Source of the DNA: Mucor racemosus
Lineage: Eukaryota > Mucoromycota > Mucoromycetes > Mucorales > Mucoraceae
DNA: 64,000 nt
Direction: 5' to 3'
Assembly (NCBI GenBank): GCA_027405735.1
Contig: JAPEHQ010000006.1
Coordinates: 372,001 to 436,000, forward strand
Shown: positions 50,790 to 63,133 of the stretch, one piece after another
Numbering within the stretch: the stretch's first letter is position 1
Layout of the letters: each line of letters opens with the position of its first letter
The notes under the pieces: generated by a model
Told to the model about the DNA's origin: nothing
The model's input: the letters and a program-made list of their open reading frames with translations, nothing else
Databases searched by the model: none
Translations under genes and position numbers: made by a program

Positions 50790-50936
50790 AACTATGAAGA
50801 AAAAATCCCTTAATTCTCTTAATTATGCCACATTAAGGAAAATAAGACAAAATTTAAAAAAATAAGCAGTGAAAATTTTCTTATTTTCCTTAATGTGGCA
50901 CAATTAAGAGAATTAAGGGATTTTTTCTTCATAGTG
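50790..50936. mobile_element. 147-bp palindromic MITE (copy 3)
   Basis: Same length as copy 1 and the same arms, with the central asymmetric part in the opposite orientation. Flanked by TAT at 50787-50789 and 50937-50939. The first base of the left end has changed from C to A. The arms can pair almost throughout, so single-stranded DNA or RNA would form a long hairpin. Confidence 0.87.
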
Positions 50937-53668
50937 TATACTACATTGTTCTCTACTATATAATGTAATAATAGATATCATCCAGATGCTTGTCAAAAAT
51001 ATTTTTTAATGTGTATGATCTATCACACAAGAAGGGAAAGATGAATATCTTTATATAAAGCAATAATATAGGATGTTATTATAAATGCAGTAAAACCCCA
51101 TTCAAGCAATTTATCAAAATACAAAAGACACTAGGGTGGTAAGACGTATTAGGCACAAATTTAGTGTACATGATTTTTATTATTCATAAAAGTATGAGTT
51201 ACGTCCATACAATCATATGCGTTGGATTTTTCATAGTACATTGTACACACTACGTATGGTAAAATTATGCATTTGTATCGACTCTCCTTGATTTATACAG
51301 TATACATCATGGAGGCAACAATAACAAGATCATAAGCAGACATTTATAACAAATAACATACAATAAGAAATAAATTCAACAAAAAACTAACTAATAAGCA
51401 TCACAAAACAATCATTTTTATTATTTAAAAAAAGACGTTTTTATTTACAATGTCAATATAAAAGGCATTGTTGTTATTTCTGAATTTGTATATTACTATA
51501 ATATATATAACACGCAAATAAATCAATGATGTTAGAATACTTCCTCGTCCTTATTCTCTTTAAACTAATTAATCACGTTCGAAAAAAAAACGCTTGGTAA
51601 CCTGCATGTAAATCTATATTGAACCATCTCTCCTAACAGTTAATAACAACAACAAGCACATACAAGACAAAATTAATGCGTCGCATGACGACTTGTCACT
51701 CATGTATTTAGCGAAATAAGCAGTTTTCCTAAGTAGTTACATTTAAAATATCGATATAAATAAAACACTCTTTGTCATAATACAAAACCAAACTGTCAAT
51801 TAATAGTAATTTATATATCCAAATGTCCAAATAAGTTTTAGAATAAATGGATATATATTGAATCACTACTATGTGACAATCTTGAGCTGATATTAATTCA
51901 ACTATAAAAGATCTAGACTTAAGAATCTATATACACAAATAATCTTCAGAAATTGTATCTCAAAAATGAAGGCTTAAGATCCGGTATCACGACTCAATGA
52001 AATTATACAGAGCAAAATGTACATTGAGGGTAAACAAAATTTAAGGCATTAAAAACAGACATTGCATTAAAATTTTTTTATCCAGCTCTATCTAATGACA
52101 ACCAAAAATGGCGCATATTTTACTAATTAGGAAACGTTCTCTAAAAAATATATATTAGCAAACAAACATGTAATTCTAATAATGCCACAATCATTAGGTA
52201 TACATTTCCGTTTTAGTTTTCATTCGCAAATTGCCCTCGTCACATCGTATAATGTTAAAAAATGTAAGAATCTTTACTTTTACTTAATGATATCTCTACC
52301 GATTACATATATTTTACAAACCATTATTATACACCGAATTAAGAATGCATATTGGAAAAGTAGTTACGTTACATTTAAAAGCCTGGTAAAAACATTTGAC
52401 ATTTACAGTAGCCAGAAATGCCAAATTTGTCAAATGGTTGGTCATTTGCAAAGCTCCAGAAAACAGTGTTATGTCTTTTTTCAGCTGTATTTTGTATTGT
52501 CTCAAATTTATTCAAATTTTCAGCTTTATTTGCATTGTTTTGATTTGTTGTAAGTGTATCTTGGATGGAGTAACAATACATCATACAGAAATCTTTAAAA
52601 ATCAGCTAGATGAGTAATCATTTTTATTAATTAAAAATTGAAATATGAAGACCCTTGTAGATCTTTATTTTCAAACATAAAAAATGTGCAGCATTTTCTT
52701 GTTTGTTTGCATTATTTTACTGGATTCTAGCTACAATTGTAACCGAATAATGATGCATTATCTTCAAATTTATAAAAGTTGACCAAATGATTAATGATTT
52801 CAATCACTCCAAAGCGAACATTAAAGCATATGCATTTCTGTTTTTTTGGTACTGCAATGTGCGCAAAATGCGCCGTTTTTATTTCCACCTTTTTTATTAA
52901 TTGTAGCTGCATTTTCCATGGAGTAATGACAGATATACCATCGATACACATCCTCACAAAATGGTTCAAATGACGGGAGCCACTAGTATTGCTTGAAATT
53001 TTAAAGAGCGTCGATTTCGCTGGGCTATAAATCGGTCAATCATATCGTTCTATCAAAATCTCGAAAAAAAAATTTAATGTCTTGTTTCAAAATCGACTCT
53101 TTCGGACTTTGAATAAAATTGCGCGCTTTAAGCTGTAGTCTATTTTTAAGCTGTAAATGTGCAAAATACTAAAAATTAGAAAATGCTTCCAATATTTGAC
53201 AAAAAACTGTATATTTACCGAAATCTGACCATTAAATGGTTTCTGTAGCTCATCCAATTCTGCATCAATTTACGGTTTTAAATAAAGCATTTTGCTCTCA
53301 AATTGTTTCATAAATAAAGATTTTTTGTGCACCGCAGCTTTACATTTAAGCCAACTATATTTCATCAAATCTTAATTTATCTATAACTCGATGAAAAATT
53401 TATATTTTTTGAAGATTTAAAAACCATCTAGTAGATAATGTGTAATACAATGTGTTTAACTATTTTTGGTGGATTATTAGATGATTAGTTCATTCAAGAA
53501 ACAAAGTTTTTCTAGTTTCTGGCTTTTTTTATATGTTTATTTGCTTACAGCTACTTAACCCAATATTTGAAATCTAAATTTCTTTAGAAATAAATGTAAA
53601 ACACATTGCACTAAAACATTTATTATGCATGAACAGGACGTTTACTTATTAAATTTGGTAGTTGCCTT

Positions 53669-54531
53669 TGCTGTCCTATGTTATCAGGTTTGACAAATAA
53701 AAATCAAAAAAAGATTACAATTAAAAGAGAATCAGCAATAAATCAGTTTTTCAACTGTATAATAAAAACAAGATACTGTTTATTTAGATATAAAACTATA
53801 GACTTTTATATTAATTTTATATTAAGATCCTAAGATGTCATTTAATAAGGCACTATTGAACCATTAGATCTGTTTGATAGTGAGCTATGGATTGAAATGG
53901 ATCAATCATAATTTAACCGTTCTTGCAGAGCTTGTAAGTTGCGTTGTTTCAATGATGTGTTAAATGCACTTTAATGTTGATTTGATAGCCACTTTATTGA
54001 TAAACTGCTGGGACAAAATAATATAGTGTTATAATTGAGTCCCAACCGTTCTTGGTAATTGCTGGATAAACTTAGTGCGCTAGGAGCTTCTTATTATATC
54101 CGATTAGTTTTTCAGAATATGTTTATGTTAAGTAAAACTAGAAATTTAATCAAGATATTTCATGTATTAAAAGGAAATAAAGAGCGTTTGTATACTAATT
54201 GAGTTGAGGGGAATGATGATGTGATAAGAATTATAACTGTTATCTATTATACTAATGTGGCATGATGGTGGAACATTATGCTTTAATACCATGCTGTAAT
54301 ATCATACTGGAATATCATGCTAGAGCTGTGGTTTCGTTGATGTTTAATTGGCTTGAATTTCAGTTTCTGGACTATTGTTTTACTTTTGGATTCGACATCC
54401 GGTTAATAAGAATGATACATAACCGATATCAAGACTCTGCACTTCAATCCAAGTCGTAGTCAATAGATTGTAGTAAGATATTATTGATACTGTAGAAGGC
54501 GATAAAGTATGGTACTTGGAGGGATACAACA
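53669..54531 (-). repeat. LTR-like repeat, copy 4 (mirror of copy 3)
   Basis: Inverted copy of 46822-47684, including its insertion. Every stretch compared was identical, so it shares its origin with copy 3 through the arm duplication or conversion. Confidence 0.6.
54105..54422. mobile_element. 318-bp insertion, mirror copy
   Basis: Mirror of 46931-47248 with the same flanking 5-bp duplication (CCGAT on this strand). The insertion therefore predates the duplication, or was copied by conversion between arms. Confidence 0.6.
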
Positions 54532-55901
54532 TACATGCTACAAAAACGTAATTATAAAAAAGCGATGGGAAATACAATTATAACTCTTCTAAGTTTATTA
54601 AAGGTATAAAGTAAAGCAACGATTCATCTACTCGATGGATCGTTGTGGTATTTATATTAAATGTCTAATTCAAATTACTAATGCAGTAATTTGATCTTCT
54701 TGGTTTTAAAGCTGATGGGAAAAGGGATCAGCAATTACTAATTCAGGTTATACAATTATCTATAATTGTTGTTTGTGATTTTAAATTATAGTTAAGTTTC
54801 TATATTTCATGATCTTGGTTCTCACACCAGATTCATGTTATTCATTACTAATTCAATTTGATGTGTGAAAGACTGCCAGTAGTTCACATCAATACAATTT
54901 AAATATAAAACTATATTGCTGTTAGTTGATTCTAAACTCTCGTATTACTATAATAATACAACAAGTAAAAAAATCAATGATGTTAAAGTCAAACTACATC
55001 TGATCCCAAATTTCAGGACTACGAGGGTCTCTATAGTCTCTCACCCTTGTTCTCTTTAAACAAATTGACCACTTTCGAAACAAAATCTAGGTAGACTGCA
55101 TGTAAATATATATCACGCCATTCCCTTACAGTTAATGAGAACGAGCACATACCAAGCAAAGTTAATATGCCACATGGCAATTTCACTTCATGTATAAATT
55201 TAGCGACTTGTATGAGACTTTTTTGTAGCGATATCTGGTGGGTCAAGTGTAATTTAGGCATTCAATTGTCAAATGTATCGAATCAAGATGAAAATGATTG
55301 AACGATATAACTGATAATGAATGCAATGTCATTTATTGAATGGGTGAATGTAAATCTATAAAGCAAAGCTTACTTTTGAATGAAAGTACTAGCTATTCCG
55401 ATTAACATCAATAGGTTCAAAAAGCATAGTATTTAAGTGCAATCATTGCTACTATATTGCATAATTTGATATGCAAGAAACTCTTGAAGCGTTCATTCTT
55501 CTTTTTTGGCAGTGCTACAAATCATCGTTCAATATGACTGAATATTAATAAATTAGAGAAAATACAATTGGTAAAAAATTGATATCCAACAATGTACATT
55601 GAGGTCAAGGTTGATAAAAGGTGCATTCATTGTATATTGCAAATAGCAACATTTTTATGGATAAAAATTACAAGACCAAGGTGTTGTGTTTGTCTGAGGA
55701 TTTTTAAAAGAAGGGCTTAAAAACATACTTTATCAAACTTATTACTTAGATGTTAAGTACTCACCATATGCTATTAGTATCATCTTGTTTTTTATTTAAT
55801 TGCTTTATTATTAAAAATTAAACTTTTCATAGTTTATAACAATGACAATGGTATGTTTCTGATTTTAGATTGACATTTATCATAAGGCGGGCTGGTGATA
55901 A

Positions 55902-56100
55902 TATATTTGATACTAATGTAGATAGAACCAGTCAATTTAATTTATGGAATTTGAATGCAAATACCGAGGAACCATTTGCAAGTACTTAGGTTGGTTCTAG
56001 TAATGCATTGAATAAATTGGCTTGGGACAAAGAGGGTAAAAAGGCGGTAATAATAAATTCCAGTGATGGCCATGTCTATTTTTATGATATTGAAGAGATA
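55902..56100 (+). pseudogene. Dynein intermediate chain fragment, right arm (copy D)
   Basis: Mirror of copy C with the same in-frame stop (ACTTAGG) and the same mutated donor (ATAAGA). Shared lesions show the two arms derive from one already decayed copy. Confidence 0.82.
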
Positions 56101-57097
56101 AGACTAAAACTCAATGTAAATCAACTTTAGCGCAGTAATTATAAAGTAAGACTATATCATCATCAAATAAACTACCACACAATATTAATATGTATAAAGG
56201 TTTACAGTAATAAGCTTGAATCATGTGAGTACAGCATCGTAAATTCTTGAAAAAGTTCTCACGTATTATAAAATCTCTTATTTTTAAGACTTACAAGACT
56301 TATAAACGGAATATTAATTTTGAAAATTATTCTTGTCCAGATCATCAATTTTGACATTTTTTAATTTTTTTTTCTGGTTTTGCAAATCTAGAGTTAATTA
56401 TACTACTAATTATAAAAACAAAAAATATACACATATAAAAAAGTTAGCGCTCTATTTGCTCAATAAAAAATAACAAACCTTTTTATTGCAAAATATTACA
56501 TGAAAATCCTTTAATCAAAAATCCGTTTTTCGGGCAAAAGTACAAAGTTTCATTACTTAACATTTAATATTAAGCTTTTATAAAATGTGTATTAGTTATG
56601 GCTACAATTTTCTCTCACAATGTAGTATATTTAAACGTTGATTTTGGTATCAAAAATTGATTTTTCTGTTTTTTGATCAAAATCATGAGTGTTAGTAAGG
56701 ATAAAATGAGCCCCGAAAATGTCCGCTACAAAGTCTGAATTTTCAGACTGTACGTGGTTGGATATAAGAAAAATTATAAAAACAACCGCTTTTTTATTTA
56801 AAACTTCCTAGATATACTGTATACCATAGTATAAGAGACTTAGCCATTCGATCTTGCTATGATCAATTATGGCGCCGCTCTGTGGGCTCGCTTTTGCAAT
56901 TTTTTAATGAATGTATGATATAACAGACAGTTTTTCTGGTAGAAAAATGTATGTTTCTATGATAACAGTTATTGCCTACTTTTTTTATTTTATGGTTGTT
57001 CATGCGCTGTAATACTGCTTTTACATTGGCGAAAATGAGCAATTTAGTAGGGTTTTAATTGCGCCAAATAATGTAAAGCCTTGAAAAACCTTTTCTA

Positions 57098-57619
57098 AAA
57101 TCGAGGCCATATTTTCGAAATAGAAGCTTACCGAGCCGTCCGGTATATACAGTACAAACGCCATAAAAAAATACTGGGTTAATTGACAGACCTTATAGAG
57201 AAAAAGAACTGAATACAAAGACATAGATACGCGCCAAGATCCTGAGAGAATCCTTCAAAGTTGGCAAATTTAACTTTAAAAATGTTATACTATCGCAGAA
57301 TTGATATTGAACATAATAATTATTGTCTTTTAGACTTGTCAAAACTGCCAATGATTTATAACGTATTTAAACAAAAATTTATCAATTGAGCGATAATACA
57401 GCCCTTCTTGCCTTGACTTGATAGGAAATAAAGCGAAACTCTAAGCATAGCCAATTGATATTTACAAAGATTAGATCCTGTGGCGATAGATTCATGATTT
57501 GTATAATAGTTGCAATGCAAAGCGAACACATTCTATCAAAAACACGTCACCTGGACATCCAAATGTTTAATGGGCATGTTGAACAATTTTTTTTTATATC
57601 TTTAACCACATACACAAAC
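57098..57619. promoter_or_regulatory. Upstream region of the RS-Hub1 gene
   Basis: 522 bp between the end of the inverted repeat and the gene start. It should carry the promoter. A T-rich run lies at about 57588-57596. An upstream in-frame ATG at 57455 exists but gives an unlikely N-terminus. Confidence 0.45.
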
Positions 57620-58424
57620 ATGTTGAAATTCAAGAAACACGACACAGGTTAGAATTAGAAACTATCGAACAATCTAAATATTCCACAAAATTATTAATAA
57701 ATAGCTTAATCAAAATAGAAAAATCCGAATCCAAAAAAGAATCTCGTAGTAGCAAAGAAGAGCAGAGAAAAGATCGTTCTCGTTCTCGCTCTCGCTCTCG
57801 TTCCCCACGCAATAGAAGAGAACGCTCACCTCCTCGTCAACATGAACGCAGATATAGTTGCTCACCTCCATCACGTAACAGAAGAAGATCTCGTTCTCCA
57901 CCTCGTCGAAGAGACCGTTCACCAGATTACGATAGAAAAAGATCATCTAGATATCGCTCTCGCTCCCGTAGTCCAATTCGCTCTTCATCCGAAAAGTCAA
58001 CCACATCAACAACAAAATTAAGTGAACAAAAGGTATATAAGCTAAATAACGGATTTACCCAATTATCTAATTATGGGAGTTTTCTTTAATTAAGGGCGTC
58101 AAGAAAGTTATAAAGAAGCAACCCACATATAGTTTAATTGAATTAGAAGTAAATGATCGATTGGGTAAAAAAGTTAGAGTTAAATGTGCACCCAACGATC
58201 TTGTAGGGGACTTTAAAAAGCTAGTTGCAGCACAAATTGGTACAGAACCAAGCAAAATTGTTCTAAAAAAATGGTATAAAGAATTCAAAGATCATATTAC
58301 ATTGGCAGATTGTGAGTGAATTTTCTCTTTTTTATAGTTTCTTTTATTAATATTTGCTTTTTTTTTTCCCGTTTTTGTAGATGAATTGCATGATGGTATG
58401 AATTTGGAATTATATTATCGATAG
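57620..58424 (+). CDS. Hub1/UBL5 ubiquitin-like protein with an N-terminal RS domain
   Basis: Four exons, 57620-57647, 57719-58032, 58095-58311 and 58381-58424, encode 200 aa with all introns GT-AG and in phase. Residues 1-114 are very rich in Arg/Ser ([20 protein letters not shown] and [15 protein letters not shown]), a classic RS domain of splicing factors. Residues ~127-200 match Hub1/UBL5 throughout: [60 protein letters not shown], ending NLELYYR. The double Tyr of Hub1 and the Asp (about D149) used to bind HIND motifs are kept. Hub1 is usually a free 73-residue protein that binds Snu66/SART1 non-covalently in the tri-snRNP. No in-frame Met precedes the Hub1 part in exon 3, so a free Hub1 would need another start or cleavage. 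Its role in splicing is inferred. Confidence 0.88.
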
Positions 58425-58800
58425 CTCAAAAAAGAGTTACTTGAATGGTTGTTGCACAATGTTCATTGGTGTTCCTAAATTTTTTCTCGGGTCAAATCAA
58501 ATTTTTTGTATGTTTGTATGTAATTTTTTTTAAAGAAAGTGTACACTATAAAATGTATACATGTAATAAACATATATATATATAGAAACATAAACACTGG
58601 TTTCTATTGGGTTTTTATTTGTAAAAACGATCATGTATGGATGCTTTGTGGTTTGTTGACCAAGGATTTATTTTGTTATTCCGCATTGATTTTAAATGGA
58701 CTTTTCTTTTTCTTCCCCTTGTTATAAAATACCCCCTTACCTCTTTTTTTTCCCTTTTTCTTCTTTTTTCTTTCATAAAATAACGATACAAGATAATATA
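58425..58800. other. Intergenic between RS-Hub1 and the coiled-coil gene
   Basis: 376 bp between genes on the same strand. It holds the 3' end signals of the first and the promoter of the second, including a long T/C-rich tract (about 58696-58770) directly upstream of the next ATG. Confidence 0.5.
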
Positions 58801-59823
58801 ATGTCCAACAAGAATGGCTCTGTAAAGGGTAAAGCTGATGAATTTCCAAAATCGGACGATCTCCTTATAGAAGATTACTCAACATTGAAGCTTACTTTGA
58901 ATACTATCCAAGATGAGAATATCGCTTTAAAGCAAGATAATTTACAGATTACAGAAACGATAAATCAACTTCGACATACTGTAGATGAATTACAAAAGTC
59001 TCTCTCAATTGCTCAAAATGATTTAACTGCTTACGACGAACGTCACGCCACTATTCTTAGTGAACTAAACGGGCTGAAAGAATCAATAATGGATTCTAAT
59101 AGAATTCAACAACACAATGTACATCCACCAAATATTCAACATTTACCAACAGATATTAGAGACAACATCAATATTGTGTCGTCTCAGCGTAGTATTCCTG
59201 CGCCTTCTAAAGTATTATTAGATGAGAACAAAAAGAAAGATAATAGGCTGGTAGAGTTAAGACGTATTACAAAAGAATATATGGATGTCAGTGACGAAGA
59301 AGCAGGGCTCAGATTATACAAGTTACAGAAAACAATGATACATGTCGTGTCTGATTTAAAGAAATATATGATGAGTAGACTAGAAGATGTAAGCAAGTCT
59401 TGGAAATCTATCGACATTAGTACACAACGAGTTGCATTTGAAATGGTGGAAAAAGAAGCAACTAGTTTAGGTGTGCCTTTGAATATGTGTATTGGTTATT
59501 GGGGCGCAAGAAGATTGATTAGTAAATCTTGGGCAAATGCCTTGAGGACATCGAAAAAGCATGTTAATTCAGGTAAATTTTGTGCATAAGGAATTTGATT
59601 TTTCCTTTATTCATGCCAACAATTTTTTTTTTCTATTATAGGTCCCGAGGCTGAAGAAAAACAAGAAGATGATCAACTACCAGCTACAATAATAACAACA
59701 ACAGCAGCATCCCCAGATACCGATACTAATAACAACACTAATACTACTAATGATAATCAAGATGACATGACTTCATCCTCACCTGATGATAGACCTGCCA
59801 AGAGAAGTAAAACCGAACCATAA
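58801..59823 (+). CDS. Coiled-coil protein of unknown function
   Basis: Two exons, 58801-59572 and 59642-59823, give 317 aa. The start MSNKNGSVKGKADEF follows the pyrimidine tract; a longer in-frame start at 58696 would add a hydrophobic Phe-rich stretch translated from that tract and is unlikely. Residues ~25-105 form a coiled coil (LKLTLNTIQDENIALKQDNL, LRHTVDELQKSLSIAQNDL). A second helical region at ~160-260 is better structured (GLRLYKLQKTMIHVVSDLKK, MCIGYWGARRLISKSWANAL) and may be the conserved functional domain. The C-terminus is low complexity with Thr/Asn/Asp runs and ends in RPAKRSKTEP, which looks like a nuclear localisation signal. I do not recognise the family. It lies head-to-tail after RS-Hub1. 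Confidence 0.82.
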
Positions 59824-62800
59824 ACAATTTCACTCTCTTTCTAAAACCATTTGATAATAAATATATTTCTGTACATTTGAGCTTTTTCTGTTATTTTCAA
59901 CTGCGTATTTTACAACGGAGCAACAAATGACACAGTTTGTTATGCCCGCTTCAAACAAAACAAAATAAAAGAGACCTCATGGTGACACATTCTTTTAGCA
60001 TAAAATCACATGTAACTAATGTGGCATAATGAAGTTTCTTGATGTGTAACATTGTCTGCAACTTACATTTGTATGAAGATCAGGAACAAACAAGTAGAAT
60101 ATCAGTAAACTTGATTAAATTTAAACGTTGCATGAATTGTTTATTGAGGCAATTTTCTTGGGTTCATAATCATGTTGAAAACTTGCTTAATAAGGCACCG
60201 CTGCGAGGGTCTATATTATACGTATTGGTTTTTATTTTCAAAGAAGTCTCAAATTCTTGGAATGCAATCATTTCAGATCTATATGTAATCCCGAGAACTG
60301 GCACATGTAGTCGAATAAATACACGCATTGTTTATGATTGACAGGAACAACAGTTGATATTTGAACATTTACATTTAGATAATTGACAATCAGAATGATT
60401 AATTAAAGCTACTTTGAGACCTTTATGAATTATGTTGTCATGAGGTTTCTAAGTTGTTACTAATGCTCTCATTCAAAAGCTCATGTCCATGCTACCAAAA
60501 TTAGAATAATGAAGCGCTGTTACCAATGAATTAGTTGACATGCACGAGCTGCTAGTTTAATCAAGTACTACATCTCCGCTAATTTAACACTTATTTCTAC
60601 GTTGACATCTTATACTACTCCCCACAAAAAGTATCCGGAGAGCATTTTTAATTTTAGGTACAGCACAGTTTGACCATTTATGAATAAACCATATTTCGAT
60701 GTTGATGTGCTTAAAGGATTTATAAATATATACACATATTATCCTTCTTTATAGTTGATATCCAAGGAAATTACAATTAAATTAGAATTTATACTCTACG
60801 TTCAAGAGAAAACTAATAAAATCAGGTTAGATAGAGAGGCAGTTTTTTTTTTGTTATCAGCAAGAGTATTTAGTATAAATACATCCTCTTTTATTTAAAA
60901 TAATCAATTACTTTTTTTCATCATCATTTCTCTTATACACATTTACAAATTATATAAAGCATATATATTTTACCCCACAAGTCCCTAATTATTCAAGAGC
61001 CTCTTGATGCTGCTCATGCCGATCCTTCGCCCAGGATACCAGACACGACTGCTCACAACTTTAGTCATGGTCTATAAAGGTGATTATTATCTTAAATATA
61101 TATAATTTTATTTCCTTATTCACAATTTATATAGATGCACAAATCTAAATCAAAGAGAAGATTATGCTAAAGAATTTGTTTCCCGTTCTGGTGTAAAGTC
61201 TAACCTTCCCCCCCCCCTCTCTCTCTCTCTTCTTGACATATCAAGATAAAAGGCTGCTATCAACTTTTATCCGTGGCGTTTAAATCTGTCAAACCCCAAA
61301 TACACTCTTCCTTCGGGGGAAGGTGAGTAATTTTGCTTACCTTACAATTTGATACAATATGCTAACCTTTTCTTTTCCATGTTTCTTTATATTCATCCAC
61401 CTTTGTTGTTGGCTTTGTTTATATCTTTTTTACTTAATTTTTGCTGATATTTTATATTTTAATTATTTATATTTCAATTTTTGAAAATCTGGATACTTTT
61501 ATAAATAAAGTGTACAAGAATTTGCATCCTGTATTTACTAAATAGTTTTTGTTTCAAAGAATTTTCAAACAATTTGAAGCTATCAAACAATTGATATTCC
61601 ACATTATATGGGCTCGCAATATCTTTGATCACTCTTACCAATTTTTTGTTTGTAAAAATAGTTCATTATTCATCCTAAGAGCTATATTTTGTAATAGCAT
61701 TAACTATCCTGACCTGATAATATTGAAACCTCGAAACAAATGATTTCATAATTACCACAGCTCCAAACTTTTAATGAATTTCTATAGCAATTTTATTGAT
61801 ACTAACTCACATTTCTGTACATAAAATTAGCAAATAAGGTGTGGAATATGTACTGTAGTTTTTTTTTTGATAAAAACATGAATTTCCTTTAGTAAATTAA
61901 GCAATAGTATAATAATTGTGCTGTATTTTTTATTAGAGTGCCGCCTCAATTGCCGTTTTACCTGTCAAAACCATCGGTTATTTGGAATTGAATTCGTCGA
62001 ATGTTTAATACTCAAAGAAGCTCAATGGACGCTTACGATAGCCAATTGAGTTACTTAAAATACGTTCATTTTATGCATATATTTGCACGCATGAAAAAAT
62101 ACTGTGGATTCATCTCTTCTGGCTTTGTTTATACTAAATTGATAAACTATTTATATGCATTTTCTATGAAACAAACTTATACATGCATTCAATTGGTACA
62201 AAACGTATCAACATGCCTGTGTATCATTGAATTTACTCGTCGCTCGGTTATTTTATACCTAAACAGGTAAAAGAATGACTAAATAAAAAAGAATATCTCA
62301 AGTTTCTAATTAGATATTCATCATATAATTTAAATAATATTAGGGTTTGTTGCCCAATATAAATAAATACAGCATGGATAAATTACTTTGTATATATGAT
62401 TAAGGCGTGTTGTATCTGGAATATCTATTTTAAAAGAGGCGTCAATTGAAATAATCGTGCAAGGTGTGGTTGATATTTTGCACTACTCAGTGTGTTACAT
62501 GAAATCTTTTTGCGTAAAACATTAGCATACGAGACACTCATACGCTCAATTGATGTATAACTTAGCTTGTATGGCTTTTATATAACTATAAGCATAAATT
62601 ACATGGATTATCATGGCAAAATACCCATTAAACACTAGGCACAGACAATATAGTTTTTCCCTAATACAAGAATCTATCCTTTTCTATTGGTCAACATCTC
62701 CTTTTTAAACCTGTGTAGATGTCGAAATGCCAAGATAAAAACGTATATATTTGGAAACGGATTATTGTCTAGCCATAATAACCATTTCCCAGGCCAAGTA

Positions 62801-63133
62801 AAAAGACTGTATTTTTATTTATATTGTAGAGCATTCTTGCTCAGCAATTCTAGATTCATAATTAGAGGCAAATAGCGCCACGCATGTCAGATTCCTGGAT
62901 AAAATAGTAGGTGCTCTGGATTCCTCCCCTTCAAAGCGTTGTATATTCCCTTATTTAGACTATATAAAATTCAACCTCGAGCCACACAAAATGGCCAATG
63001 TATCTTTAGTATAAAATGTTAATGACATTTACCCGCCACACAACAGAAATTTAAGGTTTTGTAGTAATGAAAGGTTATATTTTTTATTATGATACAGAAA
63101 AAAATAAGATAAAATAGAGATATATAATTAAAG
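59824..63133. other. Gene-poor interval
   Basis: 3.3 kb without a secure gene. A short match to the MITE arm (TAATGTGGCATAAT at about 60018) may be a remnant. 60.96-61.33 kb has possible exon-like pieces, listed separately. The ORF at 62001-62270 (89 aa) is unconvincing. Confidence 0.5.
60961..61325 (+). pseudogene. Possible decayed multi-exon gene piece
   Basis: Three GC-richer patches look coding between intron-like gaps. One is at about 61000-61080. Another, at about 61135-61195, reads CTNLNQREDYAKEFVSRSG. The third, at about 61252-61322, reads AAINFYPWRLNLSNPKYTLP and is followed by a GGTGAGT donor. GT...TATATAG borders separate the first two. I could not join them in one open frame and do not recognise the product. 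It may be a relic or a real gene with a missed exon. Confidence 0.25.

Larger units (their letters stand above)
49064..52289. repeat. Inner, diverged part of the giant inverted repeat
   Basis: This is not unrelated spacer. Segments on the left side (49080-49180, 49400-49510, 49690-49790) still align to the reverse complement of the right side at mirror positions around the same axis. Identity is only roughly two thirds to three quarters by eye. An example is TTTACATGCAGG at 49740-49751, mirrored by CCTGCATGTAAA at 51601-51612 (sum 101352). The apex, near 50676, lies between two MITE copies. Identity jumps abruptly to near-perfect outside 49063/52290. No genes recognised. Confidence 0.8.
52290..57097 (-). 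repeat. Giant inverted repeat, right arm (near-identical part)
   Basis: Mirror copy of 44255-49063, 4808 bp long. It ends at 57097, where TAGAAAAG on the minus strand is the last shared block. Beyond it the left and right flanks are unrelated. All features of the left arm recur here inverted. Confidence 0.92.

Noticed and set aside
58696..58800. N-terminal extension of the coiled-coil protein as a signal peptide
   Set aside because: The Phe/Ser/Pro-rich stretch is a translation of the pyrimidine-rich promoter tract; the ATG at 58801 gives a normal start.
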